Assembly (NCBI GenBank): GCA_964600285.1
Contig: CAZRIZ010000028.1
Location: 1 to 6,378, forward strand
Length of the DNA stretch: 6,378 nucleotides
From: CAZRIZ01 sp964600285
GTDB taxonomy: Bacteria > Patescibacteriota > Saccharimonadia > Saccharimonadales > Saccharimonadaceae
Direction of reading: 5' to 3'
Positions 1 to 6,332 of the stretch are shown here, piece after piece. A program made the translations under genes and the position numbers. The notes below the pieces were generated by a model. That model did not search any database. It worked only from the letters and a program-made list of their open reading frames with translations, and had not been told where the DNA came from. Every line of letters starts with the position of its first letter. Positions within the stretch are counted from its first letter, which is position 1.

Positions 1-274
1 TGTCAGGCAACGGGCCAGTAGCTGGGATAGTGCCGTACTCTACTGTAAGATCTTTATAAGAGCCAGCACCAGGCATATGAGTAATGCTGTTAGAGGTGCC
101 AAATGCTGGGGTGAATCTAGTTGTAACATCGCCAGTGTAGTTACCACTCCTAGACAAGCCAAGGCTGTGAGTGAAGGTGACGCGTTGACCCGGTTCCATC
201 GTAGTAACTTCATTGTTGGAAGCGTTAGTTGCTTTAGTGGTGGCGGTTGCAGTGACGGTGAGGGTGGGCTTGAG
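1..274 (-). repeat. Surface-protein repeat unit 2 (residues 408-498, cut by window edge)
   Basis: Second, incomplete copy. It starts KPTLTVTAT at 409-417 and has EPGQRVTFTH at 434-443, aligning with the first copy's YPNEKATFTH. GDVTTRF at 455-461 aligns with KDISVKF of the first copy. The Cys-pair region expected after about residue 505 lies outside the window. The copies are diverged, with only the motifs recognisable by eye, so this is an old domain duplication and not a recent DNA duplication. Confidence 0.55.
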
Positions 275-1495
275 GACGGTGACACATCTTGTAGTGCCAC
301 GACCAGTTTTAGTACTGCCATCAAGGTCTGTGTAGGACCACTTAACCCGGCGACAAACTTTACCATTTACGTTCGACAAGCTAGCGTTAAAATCCTCATT
401 ATAATCAGCAAGCCGCCCACTAGTCTTATTTTGGCGCAAGGTTATGGTTCCTAATTGAATTACTGATCTTGGTATAGTAGCACCAGTGCCGTCTTCAACT
501 TCAAACTTTACACTGATATCCTTCTCCAAGGTCCCCTCTATGGCAATTTCAGCTGCTCCTTTGTGTGTAAAGGTAGCTTTTTCATTAGGGTAAATTTGAG
601 TTTTATTTACTGATGTTTCTGGGAAAGGAGACACGGCTATAGAAACATTTGGTAAAATACCAGCGATCAAGCTCGTACTAGGTGTAAGGTTGCCACATGC
701 ACTGTTAGTGGTTTTATAGGGCGTGCCTGCAAGAACAACGGCATAGAGTCCGTTACCAGCACTATGACATACTCCAGCGGTACCACCAGTGTTTACACAA
801 AGCTCTTTGAACCTATCAATTTTAAGCTTTAGGTAGCTATAATGTCCGTTGGCATAAATGCCAGAAAAGTAGCCTTTGCTACTAGTAGCAGTGCCTCTCT
901 TTGGCGTCATGACATCATTGTCACTTTCTATAATCTGCTCAGCAGACCAACCGCTAGTATAGATTTCGCTAAAATAGTTGCTTCTACATAGACCGCTACC
1001 ACTACCGCACTGGCTAGTAGATTTTTCTATATTGCAAGCACCCCTACCACCCAACGCTACGTTTATCGAAGGAAACCAGAAATAATGGTCTCCGCTACCA
1101 GTCGTCCCACCACCCTTGTTATCACAGACATACCTGGTTGCAAATAAAGCCATGTCAACCTTGTTGTTAACGATAGAAGAAGTTGTTATCCTCCTATCGG
1201 CAACCCATGGTTCATAGCTACCACCTATCTTAGGCACGAACCATCCCACTGACTGTTGATTCGCATTGCCGGTCCTGCACCTATCATATGGTTGCCTCTG
1301 GACATAATTAGGTACACAACCGTAATTTTCCCCAGGCTTGTCTGGATCATACTTGAATGGGTCAGTGTTACTCACAAAAAAATCTTCCTTGCAACCAGCA
1401 CTAGCTGGAGTTGACGAGAACAAGAGCGTAGTGCCAAAAACCACCAGCGAGAGAGCTGTCGCCCAAAGAGAGTATCTTAAAATTACTTTTCTCAT
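1..1495 (-). CDS. Secreted, cysteine-rich repeat protein of unknown function (C-terminus beyond window)
   Basis: This frame is open without a stop for 498 codons from the ATG at 1495 to the window edge, so the C-terminus is missing. Residues 1-33 form a Sec signal peptide: a basic start (MRKVILR), a hydrophobic core at about 10-27, and an ASA cleavage site before G34-C35. Residues 34-280 are rich in Gly, Ser, Thr, Asn and aromatics and hold ten cysteines (35, 60, 73, 124, 154, 163, 170, 233, 243, 267). From about 282 there are two copies of a Thr/Val-rich, probably beta-sandwich repeat with TFTH at 308-311 and 440-443. A cysteine pair, C381 and C404, sits near the end of the first copy. It lies 3 bases downstream of a membrane-protein gene, with AGGA 7 bases before the ATG, so the two are probably co-transcribed. 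I recognise no catalytic motif. I infer a surface or secreted protein, perhaps for adhesion or the cell coat; its anchor, if any, lies outside the window. Confidence 0.88.
   Translation of the reverse strand, partial: MRKVILRYSLWATALSLVVFGTTLLFSSTPASAGCKEDFFVSNTDPFKYDPDKPGENYGCVPNYVQRQPYDRCRTGNANQQSVGWFVPKIGGSYEPWVADRRITTSSIVNNKVDMALFATRYVCDNKGGGTTGSGDHYFWFPSINVALGGRGACNIEKSTSQCGSGSGLCRSNYFSEIYTSGWSAEQIIESDNDVMTPKRGTATSSKGYFSGIYANGHYSYLKLKIDRFKELCVNTGGTAGVCHSAGNGLYAVVLAGTPYKTTNSACGNLTPSTSLIAGILPNVSIAVSPFPETSVNKTQIYPNEKATFTHKGAAEIAIEGTLEKDISVKFEVEDGTGATIPRSVIQLGTITLRQNKTSGRLADYNEDFNASLSNVNGKVCRRVKWSYTDLDGSTKTGRGTTRCVTVLKPTLTVTATATTKATNASNNEVTTMEPGQRVTFTHSLGLSRSGNYTGDVTTRFTPAFGTSNSITHMPGAGSYKDLTVEYGTIPATGPLPD
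275..649 (-). repeat. Surface-protein repeat unit 1 (residues 283-407)
   Basis: First copy of a protein-level repeat. It opens with a Val/Ser/Ile strand after P282 and has YPNEKATFTH at 302-311, KDISVKF at 325-331 and a cysteine pair at 381 and 404 that could staple a hairpin. It ends with CVTV at 404-407. The alternating hydrophobic and Thr/Ser pattern suggests an Ig-like or other beta-sandwich fold, which is inferred from pattern only. The TFTH motifs of the two copies are 132 residues apart. Confidence 0.6.
1397..1495 (-). other. Sec signal peptide of the secreted repeat protein
   Basis: Residues 1-33 have the three expected parts: a positive n-region with R2, K3 and R7, an uncharged core from L10 to F26, and a polar stretch ending TPASA. 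Signal peptidase I would cut after A33. The following G34-C35 is not a convincing lipobox, because the -3 to -1 residues before C35 are S-A-G without a leucine at -3. I therefore favour signal peptidase I over lipoprotein processing, though S-A-G-C leaves some doubt. Confidence 0.8.
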
Positions 1496-1498
1496 ATC

Positions 1499-2032
1499 TT
1501 AATCCTGGTCATAATCCATTGATTCTGAATCGTCTTGTAGCCCACCAGTCTCAATTTGCAAGGCCTTAAAGTAGGTAATGTCACTACGCATCTGCTCTAC
1601 GCTATCTGTTGAAAGATGGCGACTGTCAACAACTTTATTAGCATTGTAGAGTTTTTCTAAGTCATCTACTTCGAAATAGGCCTTGTCGTAATCACGCTGG
1701 TCGTAGAAATATTTAATACGCATATACACGCAAGTTGGGTCATCCTTATAGCCACCCCGTTGATTTATTTCCTCAAAAAGAGCTTTATACTCGGGAGCAG
1801 CCTTTTCGCTGTCGACAAAAGATTCTCTACGAACTTTACTAAATCGAGAAGTTAAGTCACTATCACATACATTACTTAATTTCAGCGCACCGTCTTTAGA
1901 CCCTAACGACTGAAACAGAATAACTACGACGGCCACCACAAACAGCCCCCATGGTAGCAAAGCCATAGCCATGCTCTTATCATTTTTACTAACCTTATTT
2001 ATTTTCTCGGTGACTTCTGTCTGTTTATCCAT
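1499..2032 (-). CDS. Single-pass membrane protein with a TPR-like outer domain, unknown function
   Basis: This protein has 177 residues. Residues 1-20 are polar and lysine-rich, residues 21-40 are one transmembrane helix (from MAMALLPWG to VVVILF), and 41-177 are hydrophilic. The lysines before the helix predict N-terminus in, C-terminus out. The outer part looks helical. Residues 96-130, with C101, Y103, Y108, Y110, Y115, A118 and L125, resemble a tetratricopeptide helix pair (D-Y-D-K-A at 114-118), but that is a pattern judgement. C56 and C101 could form a disulfide outside the cell. The C-terminus is acidic (DDSESMDYDQD). The start is supported by AAAAGGA 5 bases upstream; M21 and M23 would fall at the helix and lack such a site. 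It is first in an operon with the secreted repeat protein, so it may help export, assemble or anchor that partner. I do not recognise the family. Confidence 0.85.
   Translation of the reverse strand: MDKQTEVTEKINKVSKNDKSMAMALLPWGLFVVAVVVILFQSLGSKDGALKLSNVCDSDLTSRFSKVRRESFVDSEKAAPEYKALFEEINQRGGYKDDPTCVYMRIKYFYDQRDYDKAYFEVDDLEKLYNANKVVDSRHLSTDSVEQMRSDITYFKALQIETGGLQDDSESMDYDQD
1503..1506 (-). promoter_or_regulatory. Ribosome binding site of the secreted protein gene
   Basis: AGGA on the minus strand, inside the last codons of the upstream membrane-protein gene, with 7 bases between it and the ATG at 1495. It fixes the start of the secreted protein and suggests translational coupling, because ribosomes ending the upstream gene stop 3 bases before this start. 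Confidence 0.7.
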
Positions 2033-2037
2033 AAATG

Positions 2038-2044
2038 TCCTTTT
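2038..2044 (-). promoter_or_regulatory. Ribosome binding site of the membrane-protein gene
   Basis: AAAAGGA on the minus strand, 5 bases before the ATG at 2032. It is the clearest Shine-Dalgarno sequence in the window and supports the longer of the possible starts. Confidence 0.75.
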
Positions 2045-2074
2045 GCCTCTCGCTTTATGATACTTTACAAGATA

Positions 2075-2083
2075 ATTTTAACA
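2075..2083 (-). promoter_or_regulatory. Candidate extended -10 promoter of the envelope operon
   Basis: TGTTAAAAT on the minus strand fits TG-n-TAAAAT. A start about 7 bases downstream would give a leader of roughly 35 bases that includes the AAAAGGA ribosome site. The -35 position (TAGTTA, 17-base spacer) matches the consensus at only 3 of 6 bases. A competing -10, TATCAT at 2057-2062, has 5 of 6 bases but no TG extension. Confidence 0.45.
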
Positions 2084-2152
2084 TAAACTTATTCAGATAA
2101 CTATCAGGCATAAACACTATTTAGGGTTAGTAAAAACGAGGTGAACAATTAA

Positions 2153-2181
2153 ATGACAACTCTATAGAACATATGCATTAT
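2153..2181 (+). promoter_or_regulatory. Alternative upstream promoter for tsaD (weak)
   Basis: ATGACA at 2153-2158 matches TTGACA at 5 of 6 bases. A 17-base spacer separates it from CATTAT at 2176-2181, which matches TATAAT at 4 of 6. Use of this promoter would give a leader of about 27 bases, but GGTGG at 2192-2196 is too far from the ATG (18 bases) to serve as a normal ribosome site. Confidence 0.25.
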
Positions 2182-2205
2182 AAATAAAATTGGTGGCATG
2201 ATAAA
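2175..2205 (+). repeat. Direct repeat GCATnATAAA, 21-base period, in the tsaD promoter
   Basis: GCATTATAAA at 2175-2184 and GCATGATAAA at 2196-2205 match at 9 of 10 bases, and their starts are 21 bases apart (two helical turns). The second copy overlaps the tsaD -10 box. It could be a tandem protein-binding site or a duplicated -10 element. Chance is possible in such AT-rich DNA. Confidence 0.4.
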
Positions 2206-2207
2206 AT
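2199..2207 (+). promoter_or_regulatory. Candidate extended -10 promoter of tsaD, implying a leaderless mRNA
   Basis: TGATAAAAT fits TG-n-TAAAAT. Only 7 bases (ACAGGCT) separate it from the ATG at 2215, so a start at the usual distance would fall on or next to the A of the start codon. The AGG at 2210-2212 is only 2 bases from the ATG, too close for normal Shine-Dalgarno pairing. I see no good -35 box. Confidence 0.5.
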
Positions 2208-2214
2208 ACAGGCT

Positions 2215-3246
2215 ATGAATATCCTTGGGATTGAGACTAGTTGTGATGAAACAGCTGCCTCCGTAGTAGTTGACGGACAGTTAGTTCTATCAAATGTTGT
2301 TAGCTCGCAAATTAACCTGCATGCCCAATACGGTGGCGTTATTCCAGAGATAGCGGCACGCTCTCACTTAGAAATTATTAACCCGATTATAAATCGGGCT
2401 TTGAGTGAGGCGAAATTAGGCTGGGACGGTATCGATACGATCACCATTGCTAATGGACCAGGGTTAATTGGCTCTCTGCTTATCGGCACGCTAGCGGCAA
2501 GAACGCTGGCGCTTACCAAAAATAAGCCCCTAATCCCCTTGCACCACATACTCGGACACTTTTATGCCAATTTTTTGAGTGATAATCAACCAAAATTTCC
2601 CTGCTTAACACTTATTATCAGTGGTGGACACACCCAGTTAATGTGGTTCGACTCGCCTAGCCAATTCATAATATTAGGACAGACTCAAGATGATGCCGTC
2701 GGCGAGGCTTTTGATAAAGTGGCCAAAATCATCGGTCTGCCCTACCCTGGCGGACCAGCTATTAGTAGATTAGCCGAATCTGGTGACCCAAACCGCTTCA
2801 AATTCACCAAACCAAAATTAAATGGTAAATATGATTTCAGCTTTTCTGGCCTCAAGACCGCCCTACTCCGCACCGCTCAGGATCTAATCGGCAAGGACCA
2901 TACTTTCCCATCACATCAAATTGCAGACCTCTTATCTTCACATGATAAAGCCGACTTAGCCGCTAGTTTTCAAGCCTGCGCGATTGACATTTTGCTAGAC
3001 AAAACCGCCCTAGCGAACGACGACTTGGCTCCAGAATCAATTTGCCTAGCTGGTGGTGTTTCTGCCAACCAAAAATTAAGGCACAAGTTTAAGAACAAAT
3101 TTGGCGCTCGCCTATTCTATCCAGACCTAAAATACTGCACCGACAATGCCGCCATGGTTGCAGCCGCCGGCTACTTTTTAAGCCAGACCACGCCCACCAT
3201 CGACCCACATGAAGTTGAAGCTTACCCCCAACATCGCCTGTTTTAA
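2215..3246 (+). CDS. tsaD: tRNA N6-adenosine threonylcarbamoyltransferase TsaD
   Basis: TsaD transfers the threonylcarbamoyl group from threonylcarbamoyl-AMP (made by TsaC) to A37 of tRNAs reading ANN codons, giving t6A, together with TsaB and TsaE in the cytoplasm. None of those partners is in this window. The 343-residue protein is normal length for the family and starts with the typical LGIETSCDET (4-13). Metal ligands are H111 and H115 (HILGH) and D310 (CTDNAAM). Other ASKHA-fold landmarks are GPGLIGSL (81-88), SGGHTQL (136-142), the YPGGPAISRL and DFSFSGLKTA segments, and LAGGVSANQKLR. The start is fixed by the conserved N-terminus. It lies 74 bases before valS on the same strand, but valS has its own likely promoter. 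Nothing looks broken or transferred. Confidence 0.97.
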   Translation: MNILGIETSCDETAASVVVDGQLVLSNVVSSQINLHAQYGGVIPEIAARSHLEIINPIINRALSEAKLGWDGIDTITIANGPGLIGSLLIGTLAARTLALTKNKPLIPLHHILGHFYANFLSDNQPKFPCLTLIISGGHTQLMWFDSPSQFIILGQTQDDAVGEAFDKVAKIIGLPYPGGPAISRLAESGDPNRFKFTKPKLNGKYDFSFSGLKTALLRTAQDLIGKDHTFPSHQIADLLSSHDKADLAASFQACAIDILLDKTALANDDLAPESICLAGGVSANQKLRHKFKNKFGARLFYPDLKYCTDNAAMVAAAGYFLSQTTPTIDPHEVEAYPQHRLF

Positions 3247-3248
3247 TA

Positions 3249-3258
3249 TTCACGTGAA
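3249..3258. repeat. Short perfect palindrome TTCACGTGAA after tsaD
   Basis: A 10-base perfect palindrome begins 2 bases after the tsaD stop and ends 24 bases before the valS TG/-10 element. As a hairpin it has almost no loop and no U tract follows, so it is not a terminator. It could be an operator for a dimeric regulator of valS, but chance is quite possible. Confidence 0.25.
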
Positions 3259-3282
3259 AAATTTCCGGTTGTGTCAAGCCTA

Positions 3283-3291
3283 TGGTATAAT
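3283..3291 (+). promoter_or_regulatory. Extended -10 promoter of valS
   Basis: TGGTATAAT is a perfect TG-n-TATAAT element. Initiation near 3298 would give a leader of about 23 bases. The position for a -35 box (TTTCCG at 3263-3268) is a poor match, as is common for extended -10 promoters. The only ribosome-site candidate is a weak GGGA at 3309-3312, 8 bases before the ATG. I see no T-box or other attenuator, and the leader is too short to hold one. Confidence 0.6.
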
Positions 3292-3320
3292 TTTTTAGAG
3301 CTACCATTGGGAAATAAATT

Positions 3321-5879
3321 ATGAAATTATCTAAAACTTACCAACCAGAAAAATTTGAATCAACCATCTACGCCATGTGGGAAGCCGGGGATGCTTTCAG
3401 CCCACGAGGCTCGGGCGAACCATATTCAATCGTCATGCCACCACCAAATGCGAATGGCAATCTTCACATGGGACATGCCCTGGCCACAGACTTGCAGGAC
3501 ATCCTAGCGCGCTACTATCGTATGCAAGGTCGTCCAACAGTTTTTATACCAGGAGCTGATCACGCTGGTTTGGAGACGTGGGTAGTGTTCGAGAAAGAAT
3601 TAAGCAAACAAGGACACTCAAGACTAGACTTTTCCCGTGAAGACCTTTACCAAAAAGTTTGGAACTTTGTATCAGAAAGACGAGGGGATATGGAGTTACA
3701 ACTTCGCTCCCTAGGAACAAGCTGCAGCTGGCAGGACCTAGTTTTTACTCTGGACGCTAAGGTTATTAACACGGTTTACCAAACCTTCAAGAGGCTATGG
3801 GATGACGATCTGATTTATCGAGGGAAGAGAATCGTTAATTGCTCGACCAAATATCAAACTAGCTATGCCGACATTGAAGTTGATTACAAAGAAGTTGACG
3901 GCGTGCTCTACAACATTGCCTATCCATTAACCGACGGCATGGGTGAAGTTATTATAGCCACCACTAGACCAGAAACTATCTTGGGTGATACCGCTGTAGC
4001 AGTTAATCCAAAAGATGAGCGCTACAAGAGCTTGGTGGGCAAGCACGTTATGGTACCAATTGTAAATCGTGAAGTTCCGATTATTGCCGACAATTATGTC
4101 GATCCAGATTACGGTACCGGCATCGTAAAGGTTACCCCAGCTCACGATCCTAATGATTTTGAAATAGGAGAGAGGCACAACCTCGAGACTATCCAAATAA
4201 TCGGTTTCGACGGTAAGATGATAAACGTACCAGATAGCCTTTCTGGTTTGATGGTTGACCAAGCCCGCCAGAAAGTCTTAGCCATACTAGAATCGCTAGA
4301 CCTAAGAAGGGGAGAGCAGAATATTAGACACGTAGTTGGTTTTGACTACAAATCAGGTCTGCCAATTGAGCCAATCGCCAAAGAGCAGTGGTTCTTGCGA
4401 GTTGAACCCCTGGCCAAACGAGCAATCAAGGCAATTGAAATAAATCAAATCAAATTTACGCCAATCTCTAAGAAACGTGTGATTATTAACTACTTAAAAA
4501 ACTTACGAGACTGGAACTTGTCACGCCAGATTACCTGGGGAATACCAATTCCAGCATTTCAAAACATTGAAGATCCTAACGACTGGATCTTCAACACCAA
4601 TATCAATCAAGAGATGATAGAAATTAATGGCAAAACCTACCGCCGTGAAGAAGACACTTTTGACACTTGGTTTTCTAGTGGTCAATGGCCGTTTATAGTT
4701 ACTGACTATCTCGATAAGGGCAAACTGGCCGAATTTTATCCCACTACTATCATGGAGACTGGCTTCGACCTGATTGACCGTTGGGTCGCACGAATGATTA
4801 TGCTCGGACTTTACATGACCGACCAAGTGCCATTTAAGGAAGTCTATATGCATGGCATGGTTCTTGATAAGCACGGTCAAAAAATGAGTAAATCAAAAGG
4901 TAATGTGATTAGTCCAGTGGAGATTATCAACCAGTATGGCTCTGACGCTCTGCGCATGGGTATCATTGCTAATAGATCCGCCGGACAAAGCCAAGCTTTT
5001 ACTCCATCAAATGTCATAGCTGGTCGTAATTTCTGCAACAAATTATGGAATATCGCACGCTATATTCTAGATATCTTACCCGACGACTTTACACCGCTAA
5101 ATCCAGTTGACATAGTCTTACAATCAGAGGCAGACCACTGGATTATCTCGAAGTTAGAGAGCTCTGTTAACAAACTAAACAGCCATATCACAAAATACCG
5201 TTTTGCCGAAGCTGGCGAGCTAGTTTATCAGACTATCTGGAATGACGTCGCCGATTGGTATCTAGAGGCCTCTAAGCAACAAAACAATCAGCAAGTTCTA
5301 GCCTATATCTTAGATACTATTCTAAAGTTTGCGCATCCGTTTGCACCCTTTATCACCGAGGCGATTTGGCAAGCAATTAATTGGCATGATGATCTGTTGA
5401 TTTTACAGTCATACCCACAGCAAGGCGCGGTGGCTTACGACAAACAGAAAGTCAAAGCCTTTGAAGAAATCAAAAAGATAGTTGAAGAGACTAGGTTCTT
5501 AATCAAAGAGTTACCACCCAAGAAGAAATACAACCTCGCCCACAGAGCTGACGAACTACTCGCTAATAATGAACTGGTTATTAGACACTTGGCTGGCGTA
5601 GCCGACGTGAGATCAGTTTCTAGCCCAAGCGGGATTCACATCAGTGGCACCGACCATCAAGTTTGGCTAGATGTTGACGCCCAAACTCTTTACGACCATC
5701 AAGCTAATTTAGAGGTGAGATTACTCGAAACCCGATCGAGACTAATTCAACTGCGTAAACGCCTTGATAACCCTAACTACATCAAAAAAGCCCCCAAACA
5801 CTTGGTTGATGAGACCAAAGCCGACGTCACGGCAACAGAAGCCCAAATCAAACGCCTTGAAGGCCAGTTACAGAATTAA
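3321..5879 (+). CDS. valS: Valine--tRNA ligase (class I)
   Basis: This enzyme charges tRNA-Val with valine using ATP in the cytoplasm. The 852-residue protein is at the compact end for bacterial ValRS. It has the class I signatures HMGH (49-52) and KMSKS (521-525). The CP1 editing domain, which clears Thr-tRNA-Val, shows TTRPET (214-219) and GTGIVKVTPAHDPNDFE (265-281). R216, K270, T272, D276 and D279 match, as I recall, pocket residues of the Thermus enzyme, with Tyr at 264 for Phe. ValRS rather than IleRS or LeuRS is shown by NCSTKYQTSYADIEVDY and by the C-terminal coiled-coil tRNA arm at about 795-850, containing NPNYIKKAPKHLVDE. DTWFSSGQWPF and GFDLIDRWVARMIMLG lie between the editing domain and KMSKS. 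The ATG at 3321 gives the typical N-terminus and follows its own promoter. Its TAA directly abuts the convergent rlmH stop. Confidence 0.97.
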   Translation: MKLSKTYQPEKFESTIYAMWEAGDAFSPRGSGEPYSIVMPPPNANGNLHMGHALATDLQDILARYYRMQGRPTVFIPGADHAGLETWVVFEKELSKQGHSRLDFSREDLYQKVWNFVSERRGDMELQLRSLGTSCSWQDLVFTLDAKVINTVYQTFKRLWDDDLIYRGKRIVNCSTKYQTSYADIEVDYKEVDGVLYNIAYPLTDGMGEVIIATTRPETILGDTAVAVNPKDERYKSLVGKHVMVPIVNREVPIIADNYVDPDYGTGIVKVTPAHDPNDFEIGERHNLETIQIIGFDGKMINVPDSLSGLMVDQARQKVLAILESLDLRRGEQNIRHVVGFDYKSGLPIEPIAKEQWFLRVEPLAKRAIKAIEINQIKFTPISKKRVIINYLKNLRDWNLSRQITWGIPIPAFQNIEDPNDWIFNTNINQEMIEINGKTYRREEDTFDTWFSSGQWPFIVTDYLDKGKLAEFYPTTIMETGFDLIDRWVARMIMLGLYMTDQVPFKEVYMHGMVLDKHGQKMSKSKGNVISPVEIINQYGSDALRMGIIANRSAGQSQAFTPSNVIAGRNFCNKLWNIARYILDILPDDFTPLNPVDIVLQSEADHWIISKLESSVNKLNSHITKYRFAEAGELVYQTIWNDVADWYLEASKQQNNQQVLAYILDTILKFAHPFAPFITEAIWQAINWHDDLLILQSYPQQGAVAYDKQKVKAFEEIKKIVEETRFLIKELPPKKKYNLAHRADELLANNELVIRHLAGVADVRSVSSPSGIHISGTDHQVWLDVDAQTLYDHQANLEVRLLETRSRLIQLRKRLDNPNYIKKAPKHLVDETKADVTATEAQIKRLEGQLQN

Positions 5880-6326
5880 CTATTGATGATGGTAGGGATG
5901 GTTGGACAAAATTGTTTGCGCTCGGTAAATTTGCTCCGTTAAAATCAATCGCACAATCTGGTGCGGAAAGACTAGATTAGACAAGCCCCAAATAAAGTTG
6001 GCTCGACGACGAACGTCTGCGTCAACACCATAAGCCCCACCGATAATAAACACGATTTGTTGTCCTAGTTTGTCGTGGATTAACTCGGCTAGGGCGGGGG
6101 AAGTGATATTTTTACCACGCTCATCAAGCAAGATAACAAAATCTGATGACCTTAGAAGGCTTAAGGTGGCTTTGGCCTCGTCAGAGCGCGCCAAATCGCC
6201 TTTTTGGTTTGAATTGGGTACGAATACCCATTCAACCTGAAAACGCCCTAGCAGGCGACGAGAATAGCCTAAAACGGCGTCTTTTAGTTCGAGTGATGTC
6301 TTCCTGCCAACTGATATAATCTTCAT
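5880..6326 (-). CDS. rlmH: 23S rRNA (pseudouridine1915-N3)-methyltransferase RlmH
   Basis: RlmH is a SPOUT-class enzyme that uses S-adenosylmethionine to methylate pseudouridine 1915 in helix 69 of 23S rRNA, acting late on the assembled 70S ribosome as a homodimer. The 148-residue protein is near the usual ~155. Family motifs are LDERGKNITSPALAE (67-81), the SAM-binding FIIGGAYGVD (93-102), and the C-terminal trefoil-knot segment from FPHQIVRL to EQIYRA, ending HPYHH. The family's usual G-x-PYHH end reads N-H-PYHH here. The start MKIISVG is typical. It is convergent with valS with no bases between the stops. Its -10-like box is 6 bases before the ATG, so its mRNA may be leaderless. An upstream terminator isolates it from the preceding minus-strand gene. 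Confidence 0.95.
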   Translation of the reverse strand: MKIISVGRKTSLELKDAVLGYSRRLLGRFQVEWVFVPNSNQKGDLARSDEAKATLSLLRSSDFVILLDERGKNITSPALAELIHDKLGQQIVFIIGGAYGVDADVRRRANFIWGLSNLVFPHQIVRLILTEQIYRAQTILSNHPYHHQ

Positions 6327-6332
6327 AGCCTA

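Larger units (their letters stand above)
2033..2214. promoter_or_regulatory. Divergent intergenic region between the envelope operon and tsaD
   Basis: This AT-rich 182-base spacer must carry the promoters of both flanking units, which point away from each other. It holds an extended -10 element on each strand and a direct repeat near tsaD. I see no open frame with a ribosome site, no hairpin terminator and no RNA gene in it. Confidence 0.7.

Noticed and set aside
40..366. A 108-codon minus-strand open frame with leucine-rich sequence
   Set aside because: It is out of frame with the secreted protein, which has a signal peptide, repeats and a ribosome site, and whose frame continues through this whole stretch.
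77..454. A 125-codon plus-strand open frame
   Set aside because: It is in exact antisense register with the secreted protein gene. That gene is Thr/Val-rich and lacks TTA, CTA and TCA codons here for long runs, which keeps the opposite frame open. It has no ribosome site or protein-like motif.
1391..1402. Lipoprotein lipobox at S32-A33-G34-C35 of the secreted protein
   Set aside because: A lipobox normally has Leu or a similar residue at -3; Ser there and a good ASA site for signal peptidase I make ordinary secretion more likely, though not certain.
4521..4880. A 119-codon minus-strand frame opposite valS, and a similar one at 3927-4262
   Set aside because: Both lie wholly within the conserved ValRS coding region and have no family motif or ribosome site.
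5854..5864. Small inverted repeat GCCTTGAAGGC near the end of valS as a terminator
   Set aside because: The stem is only 4 base pairs with a 3-base loop inside coding sequence, and no U tract follows on either strand.
2215..6326. Alternative genetic code (UGA read as glycine, as in Gracilibacteria)
   Set aside because: No gene here contains an in-frame UGA, and the conserved glycines of TsaD, ValS and RlmH are encoded by GGN codons.
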